From Priapulus caudatus (Eukaryota; Priapulida; Priapulimorpha; Priapulimorphida; Priapulidae): DNA of 22,989 nucleotides. Within the stretch, counting starts at the first letter, position 1. The number at the start of each line of letters is the position of its first letter. A program made the translations under genes and the position numbers. Under the pieces are notes generated by a model, which saw only the letters and a program-made list of their open reading frames with translations, made no database searches and was not told the origin of the DNA. Below are positions 9,536 through 18,690 of this stretch, in pieces. The DNA lies in contig NW_014577404.1 in the NCBI RefSeq assembly GCF_000485595.1, positions 134,238 through 157,226 on the forward strand. Direction: 5' to 3'.

Positions 9536-9594
9536 GATGTGGTTATCGCGTCCTCGTGTTGCTAAACAGCCCACCCAAACGCCTGTTTAACACC
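9536..9594. repeat. Inner inverted repeat d, right half
   Basis: Reverse complement of 8479-8535, including GATGTGGTTATCGCGTCCTC and GCTAAACAGC. It is followed by a CA-rich tract to about 9715 that mirrors the sequence left of 8479. Confidence 0.8.
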
Positions 9595-9715
9595 GCATAG
9601 GCACACGGCGCGCGGCACCGCACCACACGCCCTACACACACGCGGCGCACGCACTCGCTAGGCACACGCGCGCCACACACGCAAAGGCACACCCACCACT
9701 CACACACACACGATC

Positions 9716-10169
9716 CTGACCGCAATCGTCCCACTATTTCGTCTCTAGAAAAGGCATTTTTTGGCTGCTTTTTTTCGCGAAATTCGGCACTAGAGTTCAA
9801 TAATTTGCATTATGCACGCCAAGTTACGATGCCTCGTGGACGTCTAGAAAGCATTAGAAGTAAAATTATTCGTGTTGTGTAATGTTGCTTCCAGCTAGTG
9901 GCGTAGCTATGGTCGCCGGTCGCGCCATTTTTTGTGTATGAAACGGGATCCGACTACTCTGTAGAAATTCGCATCATAGAGCTGGCAAAAGTTTCGAGCG
10001 GTGCACGAATCTGTAGTTATTTAACATGAATAAAGTGTATGTTTTGTAAGCGCAGTAACAGTGTGCGTATTTTTTATTAATTTCTGTTCGATGCTTATTC
10101 AGGCCTGCAGCCTATGGCCGCCCTCTACTGTTGTTCAACACCTATTCAACACCTATATAGTACGAGTAC
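9716..10169. other. Unassigned sequence within the nested element
   Basis: Non-repetitive, with no coding frame that I can support. It separates the CA-rich tract from inner copy c. Confidence 0.45.
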
Positions 10170-10410
10170 ATTCGTACGTATGTAGTACTGTATTACCAGA
10201 GCCCAGCCCCTCTCATAACTTTAATATGGAGATGAAAATAACACATTTACACAAATTACAATTATAGTGATATTATATGTTATATTAATGAGTAAAATGT
10301 GTTTTTCATGGAATATACATCAGAAAAACTTACTTATCTACCGATCATAAATCAAAACAAAACATTTACAAATGGCGTTTGTTCTCTTGTTTTGAAGGTT
10401 TGTTGAGCAT
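10170..10410 (+). repeat. Inner inverted copy c
   Basis: Forms an inverted pair with 8086-8345 and a direct pair with 8866-9055. Its right end abuts the short direct repeat GGTTGAGTCC that flanks the younger inserted element. Confidence 0.8.
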
Positions 10411-10420
10411 GGTTGAGTCC

Positions 10421-11762
10421 AAGATTCATTATACAATAAGATGGGACACTTGACCTATATGTTGGGTCACCGACGCGACACTAGCGCCGACAACGGTGAG
10501 TTAGGGTCACGAACGGAAATTGCATGAGAAAGTATGCAATATTGCCAATCATTTTTGCGCGGAAACATCAGTGAGCATGATACATGCCATATTTTAATGG
10601 TTCAGAAGAACTATGGGGACACAGCAGGAGAGGGACTTTTTCCCCAGCCAGGAGTGTTTCATGGCTTGCACTTTACTGGAATTAGAATTTAGAGACGTCA
10701 ATTCCAAAGGTTAGGCCTATGCACATGAGTAAGGTGCGCAGCCTTTCTCATCCCTCACTTATTACGACATCACAGTCACTAGCGTGATCAAATAAAGTAT
10801 GCAAAGCCCAAGAATTAATAACAAGCTTGTTTGTAAATATCCGCCTCCATCACGTTCTCCGTGAGAACAATTGTATGTTTGTATCAGTTAGTAAGAGAAA
10901 GAACCGCAAATTAATTGCTTCACCCGTGTAATGGCAAAATAATTGTTGTTGTTGTTGAACCTTACACGCCAGTCCGGTGCATGGGGGGATGCAAGGATTC
11001 CCTTGTTATCATTTCTGTAGCGTGTCACTGTGTTACGAGATATGGTTAATTGCTATAGTTAAAATATGATAAAATAGTACCATATATATAGTAATTATTA
11101 TGTGAAATAATCTTCGATGAGACCAATTCGCTGCAGTATGTTTTTTTCTTGTTTTCACACCACAACGAAACACTTATTCCTCCCTCTCTATATAAATTGC
11201 AAACCATTTTAATTATAATCCGAATTGTAATGCTGATCTATATCAATTTGTTATCATTCTTCATTACAGTACTTGCAATATAACTTAAGGTGCACAAATA
11301 TTGACTATACTTTCTACATGCACGAATATTCTACACGGGGTTATGAGGTGGCTAATTATATTTATATGAACGCGTTACACTGACGTGTTTATATGAAGCG
11401 GTTACACTGCCGCTTGCGACTATGCTGATGCGCACACGAACGTTACCGCTGCTTAAAAATGTATTTATTCCCGTCGTTCTAGTACGGCTAAGTTAACACT
11501 GTATGTCAGATTCGTGCAAGCTACCTATAGCAATGAGCTTATGGAGATAAAAATGTAATTGAACATCTATTTATAATAAATCATGTTTGTTTTTTACTCG
11601 AGCACTTTCGAGTGTCGTCTGCATATATTCTACTGTTGTTAGCAGTCAGCTGGTAAGCACTGCGGACCCTACTCGCCGTTGGTCGGCGCTGGGTGTCGCG
11701 CGTGGACATCGAAACTGTATGGCAAGCATAGCGGCTGTCCCATCTTATTGTATATGATCTTT
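10421..11762. mobile_element. 1.34-kb TIR element inserted in the right arm
   Basis: Starts AAGATTCATTATACAATAAG and ends with the complement of AAGATCATATACAATAAG; both go on to GATGGGACA. A further conserved patch, CGACACTAGCGCCGACAACG at about 10476, pairs with the complement near 11675-11700, so the inverted ends span well over 100 bp. The identical direct repeat GGTTGAGTCC flanks it (10411-10420 and 11763-11772). Long inverted ends with a duplication of about 9-10 bp are typical of Mutator-like elements, which is my inference. No transposase frame is visible inside. Confidence 0.82.
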
Positions 11763-11859
11763 GGTTGAGTCCCACTAAGGGAAGTAACGTCACTGAACTC
11801 CAGCATTGGTTCTCGCAGCAGCTCGCTCCAGCAATATGTTCTCGCATAGGTTCTCGCAA

Positions 11860-12015
11860 ATGAATTTGGAATGAAAATGAATTTGGAATGAAAATGAATT
11901 TGGAATGAAAATAAATTTGAAATGAAAATGAATTTGAAATGAAAATTAATTTGGAATAAAAATTAATTTGAAATGAAAATGAATTTGGAATGAAAATTAA
12001 TTTGAAATAAAAATT
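11860..12015. repeat. 17-bp tandem array, right arm
   Basis: Tandem GAATTTGGAATGAAAAT units at a 17-base period (for example ATTTGG at 11864, 11881 and 11898). It is the inverted partner of the array at 7680-7945 but about 100 bp shorter. Confidence 0.92.
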
Positions 12016-12065
12016 AATTAAAACTAAATGCTAAAAATATCCGTAGCCATCTCGGCCACCATACT

Positions 12066-12300
12066 CCAGCATTGAACTGCACAAAAATATCGAATTTTCT
12101 TAATTGATTTATTTTTCTAATATACATTATACATGACTAGTTTTTTCTATTTTTACATCAGTCTACATTACGCAAGCATGATCCAAGTATTCTCGCAACG
12201 CTCAATGACCCGTTGATAGTCATATACAAGCGGAACAGAAAACGCCGAGATCGGCGTGCGCGACGCCTAGACATACATAATTTTACAAAGGGTTCATTAT
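12066..12300. other. Unassigned flank
   Basis: I see no gene or repeat in this stretch between the nested transposon block and the TA arrays. Confidence 0.5.
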
Positions 12301-12309
12301 TAATCAATT

Positions 12310-12497
12310 GCGTATATATATATACATAAATATATATATGTATATATATATACATATATATAATATTATAAAAACACGAGTGTTTTATCATACTAGACGC
12401 ACGATAAAGTCCATTCTTTTACACGAGAGAACCTATTACACACACGAATCAAGCCCAAACGTAATGAAGTCAAATCGAATATTAATTAAATTCGTAA

Positions 12498-12540
<43 letters not shown>

Positions 12541-12568
12541 TATTAATATATATATATATATATATATG
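12310..12568. repeat. TA arrays abutting the assembly gap
   Basis: TA dinucleotide arrays at about 12311-12362 and 12500-12567 flank a short non-repetitive piece. The second runs directly into the N block, which explains why assembly failed there. Confidence 0.92.
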
Positions 12569-12719
12569 NNNNNNNNNNNNNNNNNNNNNNNNNNNNNNNN
12601 NNNNNNNNNNNNNNNNNNNNNNNNNNNNNNNNNNNNNNNNNNNNNNNNNNNNNNNNNNNNNNNNNNNNNNNNNNNNNNNNNNNNNNNNNNNNNNNNNNNN
12701 NNNNNNNNNNNNNNNNNNN
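12569..12719. other. Assembly gap (151 N)
   Basis: A run of undetermined bases. Its real length is unknown, and coding or repeat sequence could be hidden in it, including a missing upstream exon of the LYSMD gene. Confidence 1.
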
Positions 12720-12747
12720 TAAATTAGATACAATATAGTCAATAATT

Positions 12748-12873
12748 TAACCCAACAAGAGTAGGGTTACGGACCAAGGATAGTTCGGGGACCCGGCAAC
12801 ACGCGGTACCACTCTTGAGTACAACAAGAGTCTGTACAACATGAGTAGGTATACCCCTACTCTTGTCGTGTTA
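12748..12873. repeat. Foldback with ACAAGAGTAGGG ends
   Basis: TTAACCCAACAAGAGTAGGG on the left pairs with CCCCTACTCTTGTCGTGTTA on the right. Two further partial copies of the CAAGAGT and ATGAGTAGG words lie in the loop. It resembles the TATCAAGAGT family but has different termini. Confidence 0.65.
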
Positions 12874-12903
12874 CATTATTGTATAGGGCCTACGTATTAC
12901 GCT

Positions 12904-13087
12904 GTGGCTATATGCCGGGCACGGTCTTCGATTTCCTAAATGCCCAGCAGTTCCTAACCCTAACCCTAACCCTAATCCTTGTTTACTTGAGATAACGCTG
13001 AAAATTAAAAACTGCCGGGCATTTAGGAAATCGAAGACCGTGCCCGGCAGCCGTCAGATATATGCCGGCTGCCGGGCATATAGCCAC
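12904..13087. mobile_element. Palindromic element enclosing telomere-like repeats
   Basis: The left arm 12904-12952 (GTGGCTATATGCCGGGCACG and on) pairs with the right arm 13010-13087, which carries one extra GCCGGC-type insertion. The loop contains the telomere-like tract and an AT-rich stretch. There is no coding potential; it is a MITE-like foldback. Confidence 0.85.
12953..12978 (-). repeat. Interstitial TTAGGG-type repeats
   Basis: Four consecutive CCTAA(C) units on the + strand, equal to TTAGGG on the - strand, inside the loop of the palindromic element. Confidence 0.85.
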
Positions 13088-13445
13088 TATGTACGTATTA
13101 ACACAAATTGTGTCCTATAAACAGTTTTAATCTGACGCTATTCCAGGATAGTGTCGGGTTAAAAAAGATTACAGGTTCAAGATTTATTGCAATATTGCTC
13201 TAGTGACATATGGCTCCAAGAAACGGTCATACAGCGAAAGACCTTATTGGAGAAAAATATGACTGTGAATATGATGTGACTCGCTGACCGTGGCACGTAC
13301 ATCACGTCTGTGACTGCATGTTACTCTTACGGTGACGTGATGTGAATATGAATAATGTAATGACCATATTGAGAAAGATGTGTATGAACGTTAGCCGCGG
13401 CACTGTCTGCATACAGGCACAGAACTATCACTAATCGGACCTAGC
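13088..13445. other. Unassigned sequence
   Basis: No gene or clear repeat is supported here. Confidence 0.5.
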
Positions 13446-13502
13446 TCTACCAGTAAGCCTCTTCGGGCTCCTGTAGTGGAGCGAAGGGGCTACACGGGTA
13501 GA
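13446..13502. repeat. Diverged copy of the CTACCGGTGTAGCCCC hairpin
   Basis: CTACCAGTAAGCCTCTTCGG on the left and AGCGAAGGGGCTACACGGGT plus AG on the right fold on each other. The right arm preserves the GCGAAGGGGCTACAC word of the element at 2930-3006. No clear target duplication remains. Confidence 0.7.
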
Positions 13503-15430
13503 ATAACTTATAGCTAGACCACACTTTGCGACTGTATACATAGGTCATGGCTCGTGGCTCTAGCAAGCCAAGAAAAATATATGAATGTTATACATGGTTA
13601 TATATGTTATACAATGTTATATATGGTATTCGACATTGTAAAGTGTTACATTGTGTTTTTGGCTAACATTGTAACAAGTAGTCTGCAATCCTTCCATATG
13701 GCCACTATAAGTTACACATAATGACATAATGCAGATGGATGAAAGCTACAGTGATGGAGCTAGTCTCTCTCTATGCAGTGAAAAGCAAACCAAGCACTTG
13801 TGACTATAATATGGCATGTGAAATCACCATTGTAGGTTTACACTTGGAGGTATAAATTATGTCTATGGCTATAGCACGACAACTCTGTCCACTTACTGTT
13901 ACCAGTTATAATTAACCCACTTTATGCTCCACTGTCCATGCTATGTAGACTACTAACTTGTATGCTACAGTCAATTCCAAGCTCAATAGAGTGGGTCACT
14001 CCCATTTAGCATAATACAGTAGTCAAAACTAGGATATATAGGTATAGGCTGATAAGGATATCCTTCTTTCCTTCATGCTTCTACATCTAGGTTATCAACT
14101 ATCGGTGTCTGTTCTTACTTGTCTTTCACAGCCCTCCTGATTAATTGCCAGGAGAAGCTATCATTAATTAATGATTTAAGGCCAAAATACACCCCCAAAG
14201 ATAACCTCATACTATAACATTTAACTTTTGGGGAAATTAGAAACCGTATGGGTTCCAACTAGCTGCACATTTCACACTTATGGTTTTTGGTTTACATAAT
14301 TTTATGATTAGTTGTTGTCATGCAGTGTATCCTTGCCTTTACCCAAAGAAAGATATAATACTAGAGATATTTACAGACTGAGAAACAAACATGGCTTATA
14401 TACCCTATCTTGTCTGTATATTTACTTTGTTGTCACACCCACCAACAAACCTGCAGTTCTGTTGCAGTTACTTGCATGGGTTATGGCATGCATGGTTATC
14501 TTCACATACATGTGTTTGGGTATCGGGTTTAGTGAATTAAATGATTGGCTCCAGTTATGCTTCAAAAATCTTATTTATTACAACATCTATCCAACTTATA
14601 CTTTAATAGCTCTACCCTACAGTTAGCCCTTTAATTTTTTCCCTACAAGACATCATGCATGTGGTGAAGTAACGTGGTACGATGTAGTCGTAGAGCTATC
14701 AGTCCAACCGTTACTTTTAGATAGTGAGAATCTTTGGTGAGTCAGATAGTTATGTTACTAACTTTCATAAAAATTGTGCAGTTCATGTGGTTTGAAAGCC
14801 TCTATATAAAATTATGGGGGAAATATAATGGCAGGTGGAAAATATATATGATCGTATTCGTGCAAAACGATATTAGCAAGATGAAAACGTCTTCTGCATA
14901 CAGATGAATGTTTTCGATGTTGATATCTAATGTGCAATCACATGGCTGTAGCCAGGGGGCTACAAACGTCTTTATTCAAGTATTTGAAAGTGAGTAGCTT
15001 GAGCTTTCTTAATTCTCAGCGCAACCCTCACGATGCCTGCATCTCTCTCAAAACCAACCAAACCGGTGTGACATATTGTTTGGGTGAATATTTCAAATGC
15101 TGTATTTTACACATGTTTGCACAACACTTGTTGTAATATTTAAAGAATTTTGTAGCATATTGTGAGACGTGTACAGAGCATAGTAGGTTGCAGTAGTTAT
15201 ATACACAATTCAGGAGTTTGCTACGTGATCAGGTAGGCAAACTGCGAGGCAGGCATGCAGGTATATGCAGTAAAGTAAGTGTGTATATATTATAGCCAAA
15301 TATATATTCTGGTACATCAGTCCAACAAATGTACACTGCAAAGTCAGGTAGATAGCCATTGATTGATTAAACTAGACTTGTGGTAGGATCTAAATCATTC
15401 AACTTTATTTATTCTTTATAATATTGCATT
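13503..15430. other. Unassigned AT-rich region upstream of the LYSMD exons
   Basis: No exon is supported. A short GTTATAYATG-type tandem occurs at about 13580-13630. A 104-codon + frame at 14312-14626 contains a hydrophobic stretch but matches no family I know. The expected exon with the first half of the LysM fold is not visible; this region is most likely intron or intergenic. Confidence 0.5.
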
Positions 15431-15492
15431 TTCTTCTCTGTTAATGGTCTTCTCTGTTAATTTCTTCTCTGTTAAATTTCTTCGCTATTAAC
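15431..15492. repeat. TTCTTCTCTGTTAA short tandem
   Basis: Three to four imperfect copies of TTCTTCTCTGTTAA with variable spacing. Confidence 0.8.
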
Positions 15493-15723
15493 AAGGTAAT
15501 CAAATTGGAAATTGTCCACAATTGATTAAAATATTTATGTACATGGGTGGAGCTAACCCATTTTGCCTGGGGAACAAATCCATGTGCGGATTATGTTCTA
15601 GGCAGGTATATGTAGGTAATTCGCTATTAACCATGCAGCTGCCCCATGGCCTCCAGCCACACTAGTAATACGCCCCTGTGTAAGTTAAAAATTTGCTGAA
15701 ATTTTTGTGCCTCACTATATTAT

Positions 15724-15775
15724 ATCAAGAGTACATAATAGGAGAATTAATTAACTCCTATTATGTACTCTTGAT
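15724..15775. repeat. Perfect foldback, TATCAAGAGT family
   Basis: The 21-base arms 15724-15744 and 15755-15775 are exact complements around AATTAATTAA. The arm reads ATCAAGAGTACATAATAGGA then G, the same end motif as at 2078 and 22235. It lies just upstream of the first visible LYSMD exon, probably in an intron. Confidence 0.9.
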
Positions 15776-15926
15776 TATATTATAAATTAATTAACAAAAA
15801 TGCTTATTTTTCAGACTGTTGTTGTATGTATTGTTGTTGTTCAAATTGCTGGATGTATATATAGTCTTTTCTGCACAATTTGCATTTATTATGCTTAATT
15901 GAGATGCTGTAAATTGTGTTTTACAG

Positions 15927-16369
15927 GTAGAAAAGATTAAACGTGCCAACAAGCTATGGTCGAACGACACACTTTTTCTGAAAACGCTTTACATTCCTTT
16001 GGAGAATCAAGAAGACATCATGACCGTCGTGAACGGCCTCAACAATAACACAGCAATCCTAAAGACATCGCATACAATGCCAGAACGTAACCGTTGTACG
16101 GATATTGTGTCTGAGGACTTGCATGCCCAGCAGCTGGAAACAGCGCGTTGCTGTGACCAGCCTTGCCTTGCTGGTGGCATCCTACCGATTGGTAGTGATG
16201 GTAGTGATGAAACTATGGATGAAAACACTAGTAAATGCAGCACGGGTAGTTGGTTGGAGGGATGCAATCGCCATGATGAAGAACTGACGGTCGAAGCTCT
16301 TTTGAGCAAGATAGACAATAATACAGATGCAATTCGCAAGAACGTGGAAAAGTTGAAACTGAATTCAGA
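15927..16369 (+). CDS. LYSMD2: LYSMD1/2-like protein, internal exon with half a LysM domain
   Basis: After a TTTTACAG acceptor the exon opens in phase 0 with VEKIKRANKLWSNDTLFLKT followed by LYIPLENQED. This is the second half of the LysM fold as found in LYSMD1/LYSMD2 (MEQIKRANxLxTNDxIFLKKTLxIP). A Ser/Asp-rich linker follows, then EELTVEALLSKIDNNTDAIR and KNVEKLKLNS, matching the conserved LSASDFLxxLDxQI...AAxKLK helix of these proteins. LysM binds GlcNAc polymers in other families; the role of animal LYSMD1/2 is little known. The exon most likely ends in phase 2 at TTCAGA|GTAAGC; reading on gives TAA at 16371. The exon carrying the LysM N-terminal half is not visible. LYSMD1 and LYSMD2 cannot be separated here. 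Confidence 0.88.
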
Positions 16370-16529
16370 GTAAGCTGAAGCCTATTGTTTTCCCCATACC
16401 TTAAGCAACAGATAAAACCTTTCTGGCAAAATGTGATTGGATGATGAACTTACGGTGATTTGCCTCCAGGTGATGATTACAGTGTTAAAGTGTTGCTCTA
16501 AAATTGTATGACTATTAATCTTGTTTCAG
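16370..16529 (+). other. Intron of the LYSMD-like gene
   Basis: 160-bp intron from GTAAGC to TTGTTTCAG; splicing joins GA and T into an Asp codon and keeps the frame open. Confidence 0.8.
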
Positions 16530-16743
16530 TTTTCCACAACCCGATCTGCCACCTGCGAGGCAAGCAGGTGTGGTTAGACAGAGACGGTCCCTGCGGCAGA
16601 CGCCGGTACGACCATCCGCGACGAGCATCCTTGTGAAGGTCAAGCAACCTCTTCAGCAACTGCGCCAACATGGACTGCATAGCAGAGGGCAGAATGGCAG
16701 TAACGAGGCAGACGTTGAGTTGAAATGTTTCAATATATGCTGA
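16530..16743 (+). CDS. LYSMD2: LYSMD1/2-like protein, last exon
   Basis: Joined in phase 2 to the previous exon, it reads FPQPDLPPARQAGVVRQRRS onwards for 70 codons to TGA at 16741-16743. The Arg/Gln-rich stretch followed by NEADVELK is in the position of the RTRTLRDQEDEIFKL-type tail of vertebrate LYSMD1/2, with an extra CFNIC before the stop. The tail match is weaker than that of the LysM exon. No phase-2 donor that would join it to the TTF2 exon at 16842 is visible inside it, which supports this being the true gene end. Confidence 0.72.
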
Positions 16744-16841
16744 TAATGTGGTTATATGTTACCATATCATCAAGAGTGCATCAGTAACTATGTAATAATA
16801 TAAATTAATATGCTCATGATATCATATCGATTGTACGGCAG
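16744..16841. other. Very short gap between the LYSMD stop and TTF2 exon
   Basis: Only about 100 bases separate the LYSMD stop from the first TTF2-like exon. It contains ATG at 16810 in frame with that exon, just after an in-frame TAA (16801-16803), and ends in a good acceptor, TTGTACGGCAG. Confidence 0.7.
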
Positions 16842-17331
16842 GGATCGTGACGACGGTGATGGTGATGTCAGGTACCATGACGATGGTGATGACAGCCGGG
16901 ACTGTGATAACGATGGTGGGAACCATGATGATGCATACAGTGCTGGTGAAGCAGAGGCTGACAGTGCCTACATGTCTCGATCAACAGCATCCACCAACAC
17001 AAAAGGCGACTCATTTTCAGACGACAGTGGCTGCGTGTTCATTAAGGAGATTTCTTCAACATCACACCAGCCACACAGTGAGGATAGGGCACCACCACCT
17101 GGCGTTGTTGGTTCCTCGAGTAGCGGCACGATTACTGTGAAGTCGGTAACACAGAATGACAGTGTGACAGGGAAACGAGAAACAACTAAGGGTTCTGATG
17201 GCGTAGCTGCTGTGAGTCGGGGCGACAAGAGGCCACCGATGGCGATTTCACAGTACAATCAAACCCTGATGAGCAAGTCACAGCTGCTGCTACAGCAACA
17301 GCAAATGCAAAAGAGGATGGATGATAAAAAG
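16842..17331 (+). CDS. TTF2: TTF2-like, mid-protein exon A
   Basis: TTF2 is a nuclear SWI2/SNF2-family ATPase that releases RNA polymerase II transcripts. This exon encodes part of its long linker. It starts with an Asp/Gly-rich segment (RDRDDGDGD...), passes through FSDDSGCVFIKEISS, which resembles the acidic DDVVFVSS patch of vertebrate TTF2 and looks like a SUMO-interacting motif, and ends in a Gln-rich helix, YNQTLMSKSQLLLQQQQMQK then RMDDKK. It ends in phase 0 at AAAAAG|GTATTG. A phase-2 acceptor precedes 16842, but ATG at 16810 is in frame and could instead be a start without any intron. GRF zinc-finger coding sequence, expected before this part, is absent upstream. Confidence 0.72.
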
Positions 17332-17475
17332 GTATTGAATTGTCAACATGTGCGCTACTTGAGAACTGGTAAAGAAAGTGTGACTTGTGTAGCAGGATGT
17401 CGTGGCTGGTAGTGATGACCAAGATGTGACTATATTATAGTGTAAATGCCTGTTTCACCACTTTTCTTTTGACAG
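17332..17475 (+). other. TTF2-like intron
   Basis: 144-bp intron between GTATTG and CTTTTGACAG, phase 0. Confidence 0.8.
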
Positions 17476-17599
17476 AGACTATTTCATTGCGCTGGCAAAG
17501 GCCTTCCAGATGGTGGAAAGAAATTACTAGATGATATTGATGAGCTTCAACGTGGAATCTCAGCAATAGCTCTGCGAGTTCCCCACGCACTAGAGAGTG
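17476..17599 (+). CDS. TTF2: TTF2-like, mid-protein exon B
   Basis: Encodes RLFHCAGKGLPDGGKKLLDD then IDELQRGISAIAL. This corresponds to the conserved short helical motif of TTF2, LPDxGQKLxxQIxELExxLSxLxL, which lies between the acidic linker and the ATPase domain. Starts in phase 0 after GACAG and ends in phase 1 at AGTG|GTATGT. Together with exon D this is the best evidence that A-D belong to TTF2 and not to another GRF or SNF2 protein. Confidence 0.85.
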
Positions 17600-18037
17600 G
17601 TATGTTTTCCCTATGCTCCCTGGATGCATGTAGTGTGGAGCATATCTCATGTCCTTTCCCCTCAAAACCCTGTTAAACTATAACCCTCACCCTGAAGAAG
17701 ATTTCGACAGCTGTCTGTTTTTGATATGCTGTAAATACCTCATCTGTTCAAATAGAACCAACATGCTTGCAGGAAGTCCCTGAGTTGCAAATATTGGAGT
17801 TATGAATATAGTAAATTGTGAGCAATGCTTCATTATTTATTTTAATAATAACAAACCAACTGTAAACAACAATAAACTGACCATGGGCTGCCAGCCCGAA
17901 TCAAACTATACTTCCCAAAGTGAGTGAATACTGACTTTCAAAATGTTTTTTTTAACCGATCATGTTCAATATTTGAAAACTTCTTATACCTGTTTCTTGG
18001 ATGTGCTTTTAACAAAGGCATTTTGTGTGTGTCACAG
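17600..18037 (+). other. TTF2-like intron
   Basis: 438-bp intron, GTATGT to GTGTGTCACAG, phase 1 on both sides. Nothing else is recognised in it. Confidence 0.8.
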
Positions 18038-18178
18038 TTCCAACAGCTGCAGGGAAAGTGTCATCTAAGGTGGAGACAGCAAATATGGTAGCGCAGCAGT
18101 CAGGCAATAGTCTTCAGCCCCTCATTCTCACGCATGCTGTTCCTCTCCCACCACATGTGTTTCAGCAGATGTATGGAG
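18038..18178 (+). CDS. TTF2: TTF2-like, mid-protein exon C
   Basis: Phase-1 exon encoding a poorly conserved linker (VPTAAGKVSSKVETANMVAQ and on to LPPHVFQQMYG). The assignment rests on frame continuity with exons B and D and on good splice sites (GTCACAG acceptor, GGAG|GTAGGT donor). Pro/Gln-rich linkers at this position are usual in TTF2. Confidence 0.75.
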
Positions 18179-18587
18179 GTAGGTTGACTGAACTCAACTG
18201 AGAATTGCTCGGAAGTTTAGGCTTAGCTAGTAGGTTCTATCGGTAATTTTGACATTCTTATGTAGTTTCCAATTTTTGTTAGTGTAAAAGGTGTTTGGCT
18301 AATAGCTAGGCTCTTTCAGACTCCACCTGTACTACATTGTGTGTATAATACTGTACAAATAATTGGTGAGTTACCAGCAGCTATCAACTAGACCAAGTGT
18401 AATGTTTTATACAATTATTTTGTGTTGATTTATTATCATCTGGCTTAGACTGTTATTGTCTGGGAGTTTCTTGTGACATTTAAACACTGTAGTGAAGGTG
18501 TTGTGTGTTAATTTTGGGATGATGTGCATATCATATCTTATCTATCTCAGCCTCCGTACTGCCAGCATAACAATGGCTTCATTGCAG
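18179..18587 (+). other. TTF2-like intron
   Basis: 409-bp intron. The frame-preserving acceptor is CTTCATTGCAG ending at 18587. The nearer CTCAG at 18550 would put a TAA in frame after exon C. Confidence 0.7.
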
Positions 18588-18690
18588 ACAATCCTCAGCT
18601 GAACACGCTGTACGATGGCGGCAGAATGAATGCAGCGCGGCGAAGGGAAGTAGCCGCCGTCACGGCCGACGCCATCGAGAAGCTGCACAG
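18588..18690 (+). CDS. TTF2: TTF2-like, exon D just before the ATPase domain
   Basis: Spliced in phase 1, it reads DNPQLNTLYDGGRMNAARRR then EVAAVTADAIEKLHR. The final stretch matches the VTxEAIxxLHRSLExCP segment that immediately precedes the SNF2 helicase core of TTF2. The donor is CACAG|GTATGT, phase 2. The next expected exon (SLExCP... and a LKVPLLxHQxxALxWL-like SNF2 start) is not found in the remaining 4.3 kb, so the ATPase part is either outside the window or lost. Confidence 0.83.

Larger units (their letters stand above)
7634..12065. mobile_element. Nested 4.4-kb inverted-repeat transposon block
   Basis: The terminal 27 bases 7634-7660 are the exact reverse complement of 12039-12065 (AGTATGGTGGCCGAGATGGC and on). 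Both arms then carry a 17-bp AT-rich tandem array and, further in, a conserved segment around CACTTCCCCTTAGTGGGACT (8010-8029, with its complement at about 11768-11790). Between the arms lie several further inverted and direct copies and a younger inserted element. There is no transposase-like frame, so the block seems non-autonomous. Confidence 0.85.

Noticed and set aside
9008-9565. 185-codon Cys/Val-rich open frame
   Set aside because: It is a translation of the GT/TCTGTG minisatellite; several frames of the same array are open together.
7634-12065. Regularly spaced 17-bp units considered as a CRISPR-like array
   Set aside because: The units are contiguous tandem repeats without unique spacers, in a eukaryotic sequence, and mirrored at the other end of the element.
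12953-12978. Telomere-like units as evidence of a chromosome end
   Set aside because: Only four units, enclosed in a palindromic element and followed by 10 kb of genic sequence.
14312-14626. 104-codon + frame with a possible membrane segment
   Set aside because: No recognisable homology, no good initiation context, and AT-rich hydrophobic codons arise easily by chance.
18551-18690. Longer version of TTF2 exon D starting at the CTCAG acceptor
   Set aside because: Joining exon C (phase 1) to 18551 gives a TAA after six codons, whereas the acceptor ending at 18587 preserves the frame.
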